A stretch of DNA of 64,000 nt from Corynebacterium aurimucosum ATCC 700975 (GTDB taxonomy: Bacteria; Actinomycetota; Actinomycetes; Mycobacteriales; Mycobacteriaceae), in NCBI RefSeq assembly GCF_007672725.1, contig NZ_VDTC01000002.1, positions 186,001-250,000 of the forward strand, given 5' to 3'. Both the position numbers and the translations under genes were made by a program. This document shows positions 35,580-45,625 of this stretch, in pieces (position 1 is the stretch's first letter; every line of letters starts with the position of its first letter). The notes below the pieces were generated by a model. That model was not told the DNA's origin. It was given only the letters and a program-made list of their open reading frames with translations, and ran no database searches.

Positions 35580-36743
35580 CTACTTGGTAACGCGGACCTC
35601 AGCCTTGGCGCCCTCCACGGCTTCCAGGCCCTGCTCTTCTGCCAGGCGCATTGCCTCTTCGATGAGCGTTTCCACGATCTTGGATTCGGGAACGGTCTTG
35701 ATGACCTCACCCTTGACAAAGATCTGGCCCTTGCCGTTACCGGAGGCCACGCCGAGGTCGGCATCGCGGGCCTCGCCCGGACCGTTCACCACGCAGCCCA
35801 TGACGGCCACGCGCAGCGGGAACTCCATGCCGTCGAGGCCTTCGGTGACCTCGTTAGCCAGCTTGTAGACGTCCACCTGTGCGCGACCACAGGACGGGCA
35901 GGAGACAATCTCCAGCTTGCGCGGGCGCAAGTTGAGGGACTGCAGAATCTGGTCACCGACCTTGATCTCCTCGACCGGGTCCGCGGACAAGGACACGCGG
36001 ATGGTGTCACCGATGCCTTCGGCAAGCAGGGCGCCGAAAGCCACGGAAGACTTGATGGTGCCCTGGAACGCGGGGCCGGCCTCGGTAACACCGAGGTGCA
36101 GCGGGTAGTCGCACTGAGCGGCGAGCTGGCGGTAGGCCTCCACCATGACGACGGGGTCATTGTGCTTGACGGAAATGGCGATATCGCCGTAGCCGTGCTC
36201 CTCGAAGAGGCCGGCCTCCCACAGTGCGGACTCGACGAGAGCCTCCGGGGTGGCCTTGCCGTACTTCTCCATGATGCGCTTATCCAGGGAGCCCGCGTTG
36301 ACGCCGATGCGAATCGGGATACCGGCATCGCCGGCGGCCTTCGCAACCTCTTTAACGCGGCCATCAAATTCCTTGATGTTGCCCGGGTTGACGCGGACAG
36401 CGGCACAGCCGGCATCGATGGCGGCAAAGATGTACTTGGGCTGGAAGTGGATATCTGCAATCACCGGGATCGGAGACTTCTGCGCAATCGCTGGCAAAGC
36501 CTCCGCATCAACCGTCTTCGGGCAGGCAACGCGAACGATGTCGCAGCCGCTGGCGGTCAGCTGTGCAATCTGCTGGAGGGTAGCGTTGACGTCGTGCGTC
36601 TTCGTCGTGGTCATCGACTGCACTGAAATCGGGTGATCAGAGCCCACGCCCACCTGGCCAACCATGAGCTGACGCGTCTTGCGGCGCGGCGCCAGGGTGG
36701 GAGGCGGGCCGTCGGGGATTCCAAGACCAATAGGGGTCGACAT
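35580..36743 (-). CDS. ispG: 4-hydroxy-3-methylbut-2-enyl diphosphate synthase
   Basis: A 387-residue iron-sulfur enzyme of the non-mevalonate isoprenoid pathway that converts MEcPP to HMBPP. The N-terminal TIM barrel shows [20 protein letters not shown] and [17 protein letters not shown]; the C-terminal 4Fe-4S domain shows [19 protein letters not shown], then [20 protein letters not shown] (Cys ligands). AAGGAG lies before the ATG. It sits with dxr and a site-2 protease, so two MEP-pathway steps are close together, as in mycobacteria. Confidence 0.97.
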   Translation of the reverse strand: MSTPIGLGIPDGPPPTLAPRRKTRQLMVGQVGVGSDHPISVQSMTTTKTHDVNATLQQIAQLTASGCDIVRVACPKTVDAEALPAIAQKSPIPVIADIHFQPKYIFAAIDAGCAAVRVNPGNIKEFDGRVKEVAKAAGDAGIPIRIGVNAGSLDKRIMEKYGKATPEALVESALWEAGLFEEHGYGDIAISVKHNDPVVMVEAYRQLAAQCDYPLHLGVTEAGPAFQGTIKSSVAFGALLAEGIGDTIRVSLSADPVEEIKVGDQILQSLNLRPRKLEIVSCPSCGRAQVDVYKLANEVTEGLDGMEFPLRVAVMGCVVNGPGEARDADLGVASGNGKGQIFVKGEVIKTVPESKIVETLIEEAMRLAEEQGLEAVEGAKAEVRVTK

Positions 36744-36807
36744 GTGTGCTCCTTGCTAATTGGGTTTTAACGCCCCCACTCTAGCACCGCACGCGACAGA
36801 CCGATCA

Positions 36808-38016
36808 CTAGCCAAACAGCCGGATTGGGTTCACCACATCCGCAATCATGATGAGCGCGCCCACCGCCATGAGGACGAAAGCCAGAACATAGGTCACCGG
36901 CATGAGCTTGGTGTAATCCGCCGGCCCCTTCGGCTTCTTGCCCATGAGGCGGCGCAGAGCGTCGCGGATCTTTTCATAAATGATGACGGCGATATGGCCG
37001 CCATCGAACGGCGGGAGTGGGATGAGGTTAAACAGCGCGAGGAAGAAGTTGAGGGTGGCCAGCATCATGAAGAAGGATGACCACAGGCTTCGCTCGACCA
37101 ACTCGCCGCCTACCCGGGAGGCTCCCACCACGGACATGGGCCCATTGACATCGCGCTCCTGCCCAAAGATGGAGGCCACCACGCCCGGGATCTTCGCTGG
37201 GAATTGCGCAATTCCTTGGACCGTGGCGTTGAGCGCATAGCCCGAGTAGCGGACGGTTGCCGGGAAGGCATCGACGAAGGAGTAGGTCTCCCTAATATCG
37301 ATAATCTGGTTGGTCATGCCGATGGCGCCGACCTTCACCAGCTGCCCCTCGGCGTTGAGCCGGGTCACGGTTGCAAGGGTGATGTCGAAGTCACGCGGCT
37401 CACCATCGCGTTCGACACTGAGGGTGACAGTGTCGCCGGGGTGAGTCATGACGGTGTCGCGAAGCTGCGCAAAGGAGTCCATGGTCTCGCCGTTCAGCGC
37501 TAGAACGATGTCCCCAGGTTCCACGCCCGCCTCACCAGCAGGGCCTACTCCTTGGCACGGTTCAAGTTCGCCATCGGCCTTCTGATTCGCCGCGCAGGAG
37601 ACCTCGCCAACGCGCGGGCGCACATCCGCGTCTGGGTTGGGCAAGCCCGTCGTCATGGCGATGAGCAGCAGGATAATAAATCCTAAAAGCAGGTTGACGG
37701 TGATGCCGCCGGCCAGCACGATGATGCGCTGCCACGCCGGCTTTGTGTACATGGCATAGGGCTTTTCCTCTTCCGTGAGGAACTCATCCTGCGCCGTCAT
37801 GCCTGCGATATCGCAGAAACCACCCACCGGGAAGGCAGCGAGGCCATACTCGGTGTGTCCACGCGTAAAGGACGCAACGCGCGGACCGAAGCCGATGAAA
37901 TAGCGGCGCACACGCATGCCGAAGGCACGAGCGCTAAACATGTGACCGGCCTCGTGCAGGGCAACGGTGATGCCGATCCCCAAGGCGAAGAGAACTATGC
38001 CGAGGACATTTGCCAT
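36808..38016 (-). CDS. rip1: Site-2 protease, M50 family (Rip1/RseP-type)
   Basis: A 402-residue intramembrane zinc protease. HEAGH is at residues 21-25 in the first helix; a PDZ domain occupies roughly residues 150-245 (GVGPAGEAGVEPGDIVLALNG); the third metal ligand region is near the C-terminus in LFNLIPLPPFDGGHIA (NPLPPxDG-type motif). Members cut membrane-bound anti-sigma factors after a first cleavage, and clear signal-peptide remnants. It starts 15 bp after the dxr stop, so it is co-transcribed with dxr, the order dxr-rip-ispG seen in mycobacteria. Confidence 0.93.
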   Translation of the reverse strand: MANVLGIVLFALGIGITVALHEAGHMFSARAFGMRVRRYFIGFGPRVASFTRGHTEYGLAAFPVGGFCDIAGMTAQDEFLTEEEKPYAMYTKPAWQRIIVLAGGITVNLLLGFIILLLIAMTTGLPNPDADVRPRVGEVSCAANQKADGELEPCQGVGPAGEAGVEPGDIVLALNGETMDSFAQLRDTVMTHPGDTVTLSVERDGEPRDFDITLATVTRLNAEGQLVKVGAIGMTNQIIDIRETYSFVDAFPATVRYSGYALNATVQGIAQFPAKIPGVVASIFGQERDVNGPMSVVGASRVGGELVERSLWSSFFMMLATLNFFLALFNLIPLPPFDGGHIAVIIYEKIRDALRRLMGKKPKGPADYTKLMPVTYVLAFVLMAVGALIMIADVVNPIRLFG

Positions 38017-38031
38017 AGATCGTAGGGCTTT

Positions 38032-39198
38032 CTAACGAGCGAGCGAATCCACCATCGCGTTGGCGCGACGGCGGGCCTCGCCTTCCACGGCGAGGACATC
38101 ATCGACGCTAGAGGGTACACCAGCGAACTGCGCGGCCTGATCCACGACGTGGCTGACAACGTCAACAATTTCCGGGAAGTGAATGCGCCCCGCCAAGAAG
38201 GCCGCGGCCGCCTCCTCGTTGGCGGCGTTGTACACGGCAGCGTGGGTACCTCCGGCGGCGGCAACCTCGCGCGCCAAGCGAACGGCCGGGAAGGCCTCAT
38301 CATCCAGCGGCTCAAAATGCCAGTCATGCGCGGTGGAAAAATCCAATGCCGGCTGGGCACCCGGCACGCGGCGCGGCCAATCCAATGCGAGGGAGATCGG
38401 CAGCTTCATCGACGGTGGCGAGCACTGCGCGATGGTGCAGCCGTCAGTGAACGTTGCCATCGAGTGAACGATGGACTGGGGGTGGACGGTGACCTCGATG
38501 CGCTCTGGGGAGACGTCGAAAAGCAGCGTGGCCTCAATGAGCTCCAAGCCCTTGTTGACCAGCGTGGCGGAATTCAGGGTGTTCATCTGCCCCATCGACC
38601 ACGTTGGGTGCTGGGCAGCCTGCTGCGGGGTGACATCCCACATCTCCTCGCGGGTCCAGCCTCGGAAGGGACCACCGGAGGCGGTGAGCACAAGGTGATC
38701 AAGCTCCACATCACTGCCCGCGCGCAAGCATTGCGCCATGGCGGAATGCTCGGAATCCACCGGAATGATCTGACCCTCCCCCGCCAGGCGGGTCACGATG
38801 GAGCCACCGGCGACGAGGGATTCCTTATTCGCTAGCGCTAGAAGCTCGCCTTTTTCCAAAGTCGCAACCGTGGAGGCTAGGCCCATTGAACCGACGAGCG
38901 CGTTGAGGACCTTATCCGCATCGATGGCCCGGACCAGCTGCTCTGCGGAATCTGGGCCGGAGAGCACGGTGCCGCCGAGGGCCTCGGAGACGGTGCGTGC
39001 CGCATCGGGCTTGGCGACGGCCACGTGGTCAAACGAAAGGTTGAGGGCACGAGCCTGCTCGATGATGAGCTGCGGGTTGGAGCCGCCGGCGGCAATGCCT
39101 ACGACTGTGAACTTATCCGGGTTATCCGCGATAACGTCCAGAGCCTGGGTGCCGATCGAGCCAGTAGAGCCGAGAATAAGAATGCGTTGGGTACTCAC
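38032..39198 (-). CDS. dxr: 1-deoxy-D-xylulose 5-phosphate reductoisomerase
   Basis: A 388-residue NADPH-dependent enzyme that turns DXP into MEP, the first committed step of the non-mevalonate pathway and the fosmidomycin target. The NADPH loop is GSTGSIG at residues 10-16; [26 protein letters not shown] (metal and substrate site), [10 protein letters not shown] and [20 protein letters not shown] follow. The GTG start at 39198 has TAGGGT 7 nt upstream, so the message is probably leaderless. It is followed closely by rip1. Confidence 0.97.
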   Translation of the reverse strand: MSTQRILILGSTGSIGTQALDVIADNPDKFTVVGIAAGGSNPQLIIEQARALNLSFDHVAVAKPDAARTVSEALGGTVLSGPDSAEQLVRAIDADKVLNALVGSMGLASTVATLEKGELLALANKESLVAGGSIVTRLAGEGQIIPVDSEHSAMAQCLRAGSDVELDHLVLTASGGPFRGWTREEMWDVTPQQAAQHPTWSMGQMNTLNSATLVNKGLELIEATLLFDVSPERIEVTVHPQSIVHSMATFTDGCTIAQCSPPSMKLPISLALDWPRRVPGAQPALDFSTAHDWHFEPLDDEAFPAVRLAREVAAAGGTHAAVYNAANEEAAAAFLAGRIHFPEIVDVVSHVVDQAAQFAGVPSSVDDVLAVEGEARRRANAMVDSLAR

Positions 39199-39205
39199 CC
39201 TCTCA

Positions 39206-39211
39206 ACCCTA
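39206..39211 (-). promoter_or_regulatory. -10 hexamer for dxr-rip1 (leaderless)
   Basis: TAGGGT on the minus strand lies 7 nt before the dxr GTG at 39198. Confidence 0.45.
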
Positions 39212-39389
39212 GCCGGTCACCCCTAGTCGGAGTCCCGTGCGCTCCGATAACGATAGGCGGGGGTGTTTAATCGCGGTTGCCGGCAGGATCATTTAAACTA
39301 CTACACAGAATAACTGGCATTTTCGTGCGCTCGCCTCACGCAACTAGTTCTAACCAGGGCGGGCCGCATGTACACGCAAAGGAGAGCAA

Positions 39390-39839
39390 GTGTCTTCCCA
39401 CAAGCCGGCATCGCAGGTTTTCGACGGCGTATCCACCGATGACGTCCCGTCCGCAGGTTTCGGTTGGTCCCGCATCAGCCGCTCGGGCGTACAGATCGCC
39501 GGCTGGACGTCCGTCGCGTTCCTGCTTGCTTATAACTTTGGTAACCACAAGGGCCACGTAGAGACGGTCTGGCTTATCGCCTTGGCAGTCCTCATCGCCC
39601 TCGGCTTGGTCATTTACGCTCTGCAGCCGAAGCTCTCCCAGGTACGCACCTTGACTGCCCGCAACAAGCCGGTGGGCCACGAGGAGCCGGACTGGGCATA
39701 CGAGCAGAAGACCGTTGGCAACGTCTACGCTTCCCTGACCGATGACGAGCTGCGTGCCCTCAACATTGAGCCCTCCCGCGTCGCTCACCTCCGCGGCGTG
39801 TCCGACGGCCGCCACGCTGCCAAGCCGGTGGCTAACTAA
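39390..39839 (+). CDS. DUF2631 membrane protein
   Basis: A 149-residue protein with two hydrophobic segments (about residues 35-50, IAGWTSVAFLLAYNFG, and 60-78, VWLIALAVLIALGLVIYAL), cytoplasmic-type ends, and a C-terminal tail containing EPDWAYEQKTVGNVYASLTD. It matches DUF2631, a family found near dxr in actinobacteria; function unknown. The GTG start has AAAGGAG 6 nt upstream. It is divergent from dxr across a 191-bp gap and ends at a bidirectional terminator. Confidence 0.75.
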   Translation: MSSHKPASQVFDGVSTDDVPSAGFGWSRISRSGVQIAGWTSVAFLLAYNFGNHKGHVETVWLIALAVLIALGLVIYALQPKLSQVRTLTARNKPVGHEEPDWAYEQKTVGNVYASLTDDELRALNIEPSRVAHLRGVSDGRHAAKPVAN

Positions 39840-39857
39840 AGCTTCTTCGCTGTAAAC

Positions 39858-39910
39858 AAAAGCTCCCTTCCCGCAGTTCATGAATGAACTGCACATGGAA
39901 GGGAGCTTTT
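39858..39910. terminator. Bidirectional terminator
   Basis: AAAAGCTCCCTTCC (39858-39871) pairs with GGAAGGGAGCTTTT (39897-39910), and an inner GCAGTTCA/TGAACTGC extends the stem. A- and T-runs at both ends serve the convergent DUF2631 gene and ABC permease gene. Confidence 0.9.
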
Positions 39911-39928
39911 GTACTATCTGCTCAACCC

Positions 39929-41518
39929 CTAGCTCACGTAACGGTTTACCGTGGCGTAAATCTCCGGGGTTCGCTCCTGCGCCCTCTTTCCGGCGAAGCG
40001 CCAGACAGCGGCGTAGACAAGTGACGGAACCAGCAGAGAAACTATCACAGCGGCATACAGCAGCCAGCCGCCGCGCTCATAGCTGAGGGCAGAAACCACG
40101 ATGCCGGGAAGCGCGGGCACCCACACCAGCATCATGCCGACGAACGCCGTGAAGAAAGCGCCAGCGGAATAGCCGGATTTGTCATTCCACCGGTTCTGTC
40201 CCGGGGCTGACAAGGGATAAGGGTTGAGCACGGTCAGTCCCAAGCCCACCGCCGCCGTGGAAATGAACACGCCTAGAGCCACAGCTGTGCACAACATGCC
40301 CAAGGTGAAGTTGTCGCTAAAGACAAGAACCACTACAGCAAGCAGCACAAACCCGATCAAGGGAATAGTGATGTGTGCGAGGTGGCGCGCATGAAGGATG
40401 GTACGCGGAGCAACCGGCGCCACCATGTGGACCCAATTCGACGGCCCATCGAAGCCATAATCATTAGCCAAGAGCGAAGAGAGCACGATCGCGCTGAAGC
40501 ACAGCATGAAATATGCGGTGAAATCATCGCCCTTCCACAACTGATATAGGGTCAGCACGCCAAACAAAGGCATCGTGTAGAGCATGCCGGTTTGCCGCTT
40601 ATCGCGGGTGAGATAACGCAGTGCGCGAGAGTATTCCATCGCCGCCGGGCTGGAATAAGACCAAGCGCCCAACTCCAACTTGGACACACCCTTGCCCGTC
40701 ACTTCGCTGGCTGCGTCACCGCCTGTTCCGGGGTTGCGCATGAGGCCGCCTATCTGACGGGACCATGCCCATACCAGCAGGACAAGGCTGCCCACCGCGA
40801 TCAGTAGTTGGGATAGGGCGGTGATGAGGTGGCCGTCGGCAAGCGCGAGCGCCCACCCCACCCCGGCACCCAACGGGGTCCAGGCCATGATGGTGCCCAC
40901 CGAATCGAGCGGAGGCAAGGACTCGAGGACGCTCTGTGCCTGCAGCATGCCAAAGACCAGCAGGCCCATAACCACCATCGCCGCAATTTGGGTGCGCGAC
41001 TTTTGGGAATCCGCGATAGCGGAAGCCACTTGGCCAAGACATTCGCCAACGATGATGGTCGTCGCGCACGACAGCACCATGCCCACGACGAAGGGCACCG
41101 CAGCCCACCCGGTTCCTGTCAGGATGAGGAAAATGCTGCCGATGATCGCATACACCAGGGAAAAGACGACCGACATGATGGCGCGGGTGGTCAGCAGACC
41201 GGAGAAGAACAAGCCCGGAAGGACCTCACGGGGAGTCAGAGGAAGGGCTCCCAGAGTTGTCGGGCTCAATTGATTCTCCCCCGCCGGCATAAAGAGAGCG
41301 AGGAGTATGTAAATGAGCATGCCGCCCGCCACGCCGACGGTCAGTGCTTGGTAGCCGTGTCCGGGCGTGGTGATATCTGCATACACCATGGCTGCGATGG
41401 AAAAGAGGCCGATTGCTCCGTAGATCAGCATCATGAGCCCCATCATGAGCGTCGCCGGATTGGAAGAAACGCTTCGCCACCACAGAGTGCGATGAAGGCT
41501 GAACAGAGTGGATGTCAT
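39929..41518 (-). CDS. ABC-2 type exporter permease
   Basis: A 529-residue integral membrane protein with about 12 hydrophobic segments, for example LMMGLMMLIYGAIGLFSIAA near residue 30 and WLLYAAVIVSLLVPSLVYAA near 490. It looks like two ABC-2 membrane halves fused in one chain. Its ATG overlaps the stop of the ATP-binding partner (ATGA), so the two form one transporter. Direction is presumably export; the substrate cannot be inferred, as no resistance or synthesis genes flank it. Confidence 0.8.
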   Translation of the reverse strand: MTSTLFSLHRTLWWRSVSSNPATLMMGLMMLIYGAIGLFSIAAMVYADITTPGHGYQALTVGVAGGMLIYILLALFMPAGENQLSPTTLGALPLTPREVLPGLFFSGLLTTRAIMSVVFSLVYAIIGSIFLILTGTGWAAVPFVVGMVLSCATTIIVGECLGQVASAIADSQKSRTQIAAMVVMGLLVFGMLQAQSVLESLPPLDSVGTIMAWTPLGAGVGWALALADGHLITALSQLLIAVGSLVLLVWAWSRQIGGLMRNPGTGGDAASEVTGKGVSKLELGAWSYSSPAAMEYSRALRYLTRDKRQTGMLYTMPLFGVLTLYQLWKGDDFTAYFMLCFSAIVLSSLLANDYGFDGPSNWVHMVAPVAPRTILHARHLAHITIPLIGFVLLAVVVLVFSDNFTLGMLCTAVALGVFISTAAVGLGLTVLNPYPLSAPGQNRWNDKSGYSAGAFFTAFVGMMLVWVPALPGIVVSALSYERGGWLLYAAVIVSLLVPSLVYAAVWRFAGKRAQERTPEIYATVNRYVS

Positions 41519-42330
41519 TCAGCCTCACCTGCCGCTGGCGAGCGCAGCCACCCAAACTTCGAGGCATCCAGGTCCCGCCCGCCGACGGCCGCGATAAACA
41601 GGTCGCTCAAGCTTTGGCCTTGACGGACATCGTCGACGTGGCCCGCGGTGATGACTTGGCCGCCGTTGATGATGGCGACGTGGTCGCACAGCCCCTCGAC
41701 GAGCTCCATGACGTGCGAGGACAAAATAACCGTGCCGCCGCGGGAGGCATAGGCGCGCAGCATCTGCTGGATGAGGCGCCCGGAGACCGGATCCACGGCT
41801 TCCAGAGGCTCGTCAAGGATAAGCACCTCCGGGTTGTGCAGGACGGCCCCGGCCAGGAGAATCTTTTTGGTCATGCCGGCGGAATAGTCCGCGATGCGTT
41901 TATCGGCGGCCTCGGAGAGGGAGAGGGCGTCGAGAAGCTCCTGCGCACGGCGCAGCGACTCGGAGCGCTCCAACTTGTGAAGGGCGCCGAGGTAGTGAAG
42001 GTATTCAGCGCCAGTGAGACGGTCAAAGACCGGCGCCCCATCCATGAGCAGCCCCATGGCCTGTTTGGCGGGGATGGGCTCCTCCCACACGTTGTGGCCG
42101 GCGATGAAGCTGTGGCCGGCATCAGGGCGCTGGAGGCCACACGCCATGGTCAGCATCGTGGTTTTGCCCGCGCCATTGGGACCCACAATTCCGTAGATGG
42201 AACCGCGCGGTACATCCAGGTTGAGGCTGTTGACGGCAATCTGAGAACCAAAAGACTTGCGCAGATCGCGCACCGCTAAAGCTTGGGTGCGTGGATCTGC
42301 CGCTAAGTCCTCGCGATAAGGATGAGTCAT
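41515..42330 (-). CDS. ABC transporter ATP-binding protein
   Basis: A 271-residue ATPase subunit. Walker A is GIVGPNGAGKTTML, the signature is YSAGMTKKILLAGAV (a variant of LSGGQ with SAGM), Walker B is PEVLILDEPLEAVDP, and the switch His is in VILSSHVMELVEGL. This is the exporter type (DrrA/CcmA-like), paired with the overlapping permease gene. TACCGT lies 8 nt before the ATG at 42330; ATGs at 42336 and 42348 are alternatives. Confidence 0.9.
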   Translation of the reverse strand: MTHPYREDLAADPRTQALAVRDLRKSFGSQIAVNSLNLDVPRGSIYGIVGPNGAGKTTMLTMACGLQRPDAGHSFIAGHNVWEEPIPAKQAMGLLMDGAPVFDRLTGAEYLHYLGALHKLERSESLRRAQELLDALSLSEAADKRIADYSAGMTKKILLAGAVLHNPEVLILDEPLEAVDPVSGRLIQQMLRAYASRGGTVILSSHVMELVEGLCDHVAIINGGQVITAGHVDDVRQGQSLSDLFIAAVGGRDLDASKFGWLRSPAAGEAE

Positions 42331-42338
42331 AAGCATTA

Positions 42339-42344
42339 ACGGTA
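42339..42344 (-). promoter_or_regulatory. -10 hexamer for the ABC exporter operon (leaderless)
   Basis: TACCGT on the minus strand lies 8 nt before the ATG at 42330. The match is weaker than at other genes, and nearby alternative ATGs leave the start open. Confidence 0.3.
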
Positions 42345-42407
42345 TCAAGAACCATTAATGCTTTCTCCTCCGGCGAAACTATTGTTAGGAAACTGTAAGC
42401 AGAGCTC

Positions 42408-43514
42408 TTAAGCGCTCTCACGCTCGTCGGCGGCGAGCTGGCCACAGGCCGCAGCAATTTCATCGCCCTTGGTATCGCGCACGGTGCACGGCACGCCCTG
42501 CGCGATGACGCGGCGAACGAACTCGTCCTGGCGCGCCTTCGGGGCAGCATCCCACTCCGAGCCCGGCGTGGGGTTCAGCGGGATCACATTGACGTGAACC
42601 TTGGAGCCCAGAGCCGCATGCAGCTTCCGGCCCAACATGTCAGCGCGGAAATCCTGATCATTCTTATCGCGGATCAGCGCGTACTCGATGGAGACGCGGC
42701 GGCCAGACTTGTCGGCGTAGTACTTAGCGGCATCGAGGACCTCCTCAACCGGCCAGCGGTTGTTGACCGGCACGAGGGTATCGCGCAGCTCATCGTCCGG
42801 GGTGTGCAAGGAGACGGCGAGGGTGCAGGACAAGTCCTCATCCGCGAGCTTGCGGATGGCCGGAGCCAAGCCGACCGTCGACACCGTGACATTGCGCTGG
42901 GAAAGGCCGAAACCGGTGAGGTCAGCGCCGGTAATCTGGCGCACCGCGTGAACCACGCGCTTGTAGTTAGCCAACGGCTCACCCATGCCCATGAAAACAA
43001 CGTTGCTTAGGCGCCCGCCCTCCTCTTCCATGAGGCGGGCAGCGTGCCTAAACTGCTCCACGATTTCCGCGGTGGACAGGTTGCGGTCCAACCCGCCCTG
43101 GCCGGTGGCGCAGAACGGGCAGGCCATGCCGCAGCCAGCCTGGGAGGAGATACACAATGTTGCGCGCCCTGGGTAGCGCATGAGCACGGATTCCAGCAAA
43201 GTGCCGTCGTGCAAACGCCACAGGGACTTGGTGGTTTCCCCATCATCGGTAGAGGTCTGACGAATGGGCTCCATGAGCGTGGGGAACAAACGCTCCTGCA
43301 CCGCCTCGCGGGAGGCGGCCGGGATATCCGTCATCTCAGAGACATCGGCGGTGTGGTGGACGTAGTAGTGCTTGGCCAGCTGCTTTGCCCGGAACTTGGG
43401 CAGGCCAAGTTCCGCGAGCGCCTCAATGCGCTCGGCCTCGGTCAGGTCCGCGAAGTGCTTCGGGGGTAGCCCGCGCCGCGGAGCGGAGAAATTCAGTTTC
43501 AGTGGTTCAGCCAT
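42408..43514 (-). CDS. rlmN: 23S rRNA (adenine-2503 C2) methyltransferase RlmN
   Basis: A 368-residue radical SAM enzyme that methylates C2 of A2503 in 23S rRNA and A37 of some tRNAs. The SAM cluster motif is [11 protein letters not shown] (CxxxCxxC); [10 protein letters not shown] is the SAM-binding GEP-type motif; the mechanistic Cys lies near the C-terminus in [20 protein letters not shown]. The start [15 protein letters not shown] at 43514 was chosen for its conservation; an ATG at 43526 adds only MGST. A TAATGT hexamer about 30 nt further upstream could be its promoter. Confidence 0.95.
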   Translation of the reverse strand: MAEPLKLNFSAPRRGLPPKHFADLTEAERIEALAELGLPKFRAKQLAKHYYVHHTADVSEMTDIPAASREAVQERLFPTLMEPIRQTSTDDGETTKSLWRLHDGTLLESVLMRYPGRATLCISSQAGCGMACPFCATGQGGLDRNLSTAEIVEQFRHAARLMEEEGGRLSNVVFMGMGEPLANYKRVVHAVRQITGADLTGFGLSQRNVTVSTVGLAPAIRKLADEDLSCTLAVSLHTPDDELRDTLVPVNNRWPVEEVLDAAKYYADKSGRRVSIEYALIRDKNDQDFRADMLGRKLHAALGSKVHVNVIPLNPTPGSEWDAAPKARQDEFVRRVIAQGVPCTVRDTKGDEIAAACGQLAADERESA

Positions 43515-43607
43515 GGTAGAGCCCATTTTCCACGTTTTCGGCCACATTATCCAATCTAAGTTCTGCTGGAGTGGCGAAAGTGACATCTCAACCTATTTAA
43601 TGGATGC

Positions 43608-44012
43608 ATGACGAATCCAGAAAACTCCCCTGAGGAATTCCGCACCAGCACTCCGGCCGAGGAGCCGTTGACCGATTACTCTGCGGAAGCCCCCGCCACC
43701 GAAAGCTCCGTAGAGCCGGTTCCGACTACTTCGGACTATGAGGAGAAGAATGATGGCAAGGTGAAGGGCTCCTTCGCTGCCAGCACGTGGATCGCCCTCA
43801 TCGTGGGCTTCCTGTTGCTCATCGTCCTCATTATCTTCATCCTGCAGAACCAGCACCAGGTACCGCTGAACTTCCTTAACTGGTCCGTTCAGTTCCCGGC
43901 TGGCGTCACCTACCTCATTTGCGCTATTTCTGGCGCACTCATCATGGCCCTGGTAGGCGGCTGGCGCATGTTCGAGCTGCGCCGCCAGGTGCGCAAGCAA
44001 GCTCGCCGCTAA
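43608..44012 (+). CDS. LapA-domain membrane protein
   Basis: A 134-residue protein with an acidic Pro/Ser/Thr-rich N-terminal tail of about 55 residues and two hydrophobic helices (WIALIVGFLLLIVLIIFIL and VTYLICAISGALIMALVGGW). FILQNQHQVPLNFLNWSVQF between them matches the LapA/DUF1049 pattern. In E. coli LapA helps control lipopolysaccharide synthesis, which is absent here, so the actinobacterial role is unknown. TATTTAAT lies directly upstream, which may give a leaderless message. It ends 3 bp from the convergent cdsA stop. Confidence 0.75.
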   Translation: MTNPENSPEEFRTSTPAEEPLTDYSAEAPATESSVEPVPTTSDYEEKNDGKVKGSFAASTWIALIVGFLLLIVLIIFILQNQHQVPLNFLNWSVQFPAGVTYLICAISGALIMALVGGWRMFELRRQVRKQARR

Positions 44013-44015
44013 GCC

Positions 44016-44894
44016 TTAAGGTGCGAGGGTGGTAAGGAAGCTCATTGCCACCCACGTCACCATCGCGGACGGCAGCATGCCGTCCAAGCGGTCCATGATG
44101 CCGCCGTGTCCCGGCAACAAGGCAGACATGTCCTTGATGCCTAGCTCGCGCTTGAACTGGGATTCCACTAAGTCACCGAGAGTGGCGCAGAAAACCAGTC
44201 CTAGTCCCATGAGCGCGCCCACCCACGGCTTGTGGTGAAGAAGGAATGCGAAAGATAGCGCACCGGTAAGGGTGCCGAAAACGACAGAGCCGGCAAATCC
44301 TTCCCATGATTTTTTGGGGCTTACAGCCGGTGCCATGGGGTGCGAGCCAAACATCACGCCGGCGATGAAACCACCGGTATCTGAGGCGACCACGCAGAGC
44401 ATAAACACGACAATCGACGCCGCCCCCGAAGCAAACGGCGTCTCCACCCGCGAAAGCATCGCGGCAAACGTGCCAAAGAGGGGTATCCAGGTCAGCACGA
44501 AGATGCCCATCGACATATCACGGAGATAGTTAATTGGCGGACGGTGCCTGCCGTTGTGGAAGAGGCGCCCGAACATGAGCGCCAGAACCGCAACCACATA
44601 CACCGCAACGAGGCCCGGGGCGTTGAGGAACCACGAGACCCACACCATGGCTTGGCCAAGAACGATCAGCAGGGTGCGCGGGACATAGTAGGAGTGCTCC
44701 CGCAACCGGGTGAGAACCTCCCACATGCCCAAGCCCACTGCGGTGGCGACGACGAGATACCACACCAAAGGCCCGGCCCACACCGCAAAAACGACGAGCG
44801 CGCCCAAGCCGACGCCGACGGCAATCGCCGCAGGCATGTCTCGGCCCGCGGAATTCTTGGGTTTCGGCATCCGGCTCGGGTGCTCAGTGCTCAC
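44016..44894 (-). CDS. cdsA: Phosphatidate cytidylyltransferase
   Basis: A 292-residue membrane enzyme that makes CDP-diacylglycerol from phosphatidate and CTP, the branch point for cardiolipin, phosphatidylinositol and PIM lipids. About eight hydrophobic segments are seen; the family signature lies in the C-terminal third: SPKKSWEGFAGSVVFG, then GDLVESQFKRELGIKDMSAL and LPGHGGIMDRLDGMLPS (CDP-lipid site with Asp pair). The GTG start has GAGGAG 5 nt upstream. It lies 103 bp after frr, past a terminator, in the common order tsf-pyrH-frr-cdsA. Confidence 0.95.
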   Translation of the reverse strand: MSTEHPSRMPKPKNSAGRDMPAAIAVGVGLGALVVFAVWAGPLVWYLVVATAVGLGMWEVLTRLREHSYYVPRTLLIVLGQAMVWVSWFLNAPGLVAVYVVAVLALMFGRLFHNGRHRPPINYLRDMSMGIFVLTWIPLFGTFAAMLSRVETPFASGAASIVVFMLCVVASDTGGFIAGVMFGSHPMAPAVSPKKSWEGFAGSVVFGTLTGALSFAFLLHHKPWVGALMGLGLVFCATLGDLVESQFKRELGIKDMSALLPGHGGIMDRLDGMLPSAMVTWVAMSFLTTLAP

Positions 44895-44936
44895 GCATGC
44901 TCCTCAGGTAGTCGTGGGTGCTTAAGCTCTACACAG

Positions 44937-44973
44937 AAAAGACCGCCGTGCTGGTCGGTGCCTGGCGCGGCGG
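44937..44973 (-). terminator. Terminator after frr
   Basis: CCGCCGTGC (44943-44951) pairs with GCGCGGCGG (44965-44973) with one mismatch; on the minus strand TCTTTTC follows. It separates frr from cdsA. Confidence 0.7.
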
Positions 44974-44997
44974 CAAGTCAAAGCTCGTGTGTGGAGG

Positions 44998-45555
44998 CTA
45001 CACCTCCATGAGCTCCTCTTCCTTATTGGCGACGAGCTTGTCCACCTGCTCGATGTAGCCGGAAGTAATCTTTTCCATTTCCTTCTCTGCAGCGATGACC
45101 TCGTCCTCGCCAGCATCGCCGTCCTTCTGCAGCTTCTTCAGCTGCTCCATGGCACGGCGGCGAATGTTACGGATAGCAATCTTGCCGTCCTCACCCTTGC
45201 TCTTAGCCAGCTTGACCATCTCACGGCGGCGTTCCTCAGTCAGCTGCGGAATAGTAACGCGCAGCACCTGACCATCATTGGTCGGGTTCACACCGAGATC
45301 CGAGTTGCGGATTGCGTTCTCAATCTCATTCATCACGGACTGCTCATAAGGCTTGATGAGCAGCATGCGCGGCTCAGGAACCGAGATGGTTGCCATCTGG
45401 GTAATCGGGGTCGGCACACCGTAGTACTCAGCGACCAAGCCGTTAAACATGGCTGGGTTGGCGCGGCCGGTGCGGATGGTGATCAGCTGCTCGCGGGCGT
45501 GCTCCACCGAGGCGGTCATGTGCTCTTCAGCTTCGAGCTGAATCTCGTCGATCAT
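44998..45555 (-). CDS. frr: Ribosome recycling factor
   Basis: A 185-residue protein of exactly the family's length. It begins [20 protein letters not shown] and has [35 protein letters not shown] and the coiled-coil [20 protein letters not shown]. With EF-G it splits the post-termination ribosome for re-use. AGGGAG precedes the ATG. It lies 70 bp after pyrH in what is probably one operon. Confidence 0.98.
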   Translation of the reverse strand: MIDEIQLEAEEHMTASVEHAREQLITIRTGRANPAMFNGLVAEYYGVPTPITQMATISVPEPRMLLIKPYEQSVMNEIENAIRNSDLGVNPTNDGQVLRVTIPQLTEERRREMVKLAKSKGEDGKIAIRNIRRRAMEQLKKLQKDGDAGEDEVIAAEKEMEKITSGYIEQVDKLVANKEEELMEV

Positions 45556-45625
45556 GAGGGTTACAACTCCCTTGAAATAGTCAAAAGTACTGGGAAAGAA
45601 TGTAGCAGGTCGCGGCCCGTTTGTA

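Noticed and set aside
35265..36626. 453-residue frame opposite ispG and the end of the PBP gene
   Set aside because: It crosses two real genes on the other strand and has no motif.
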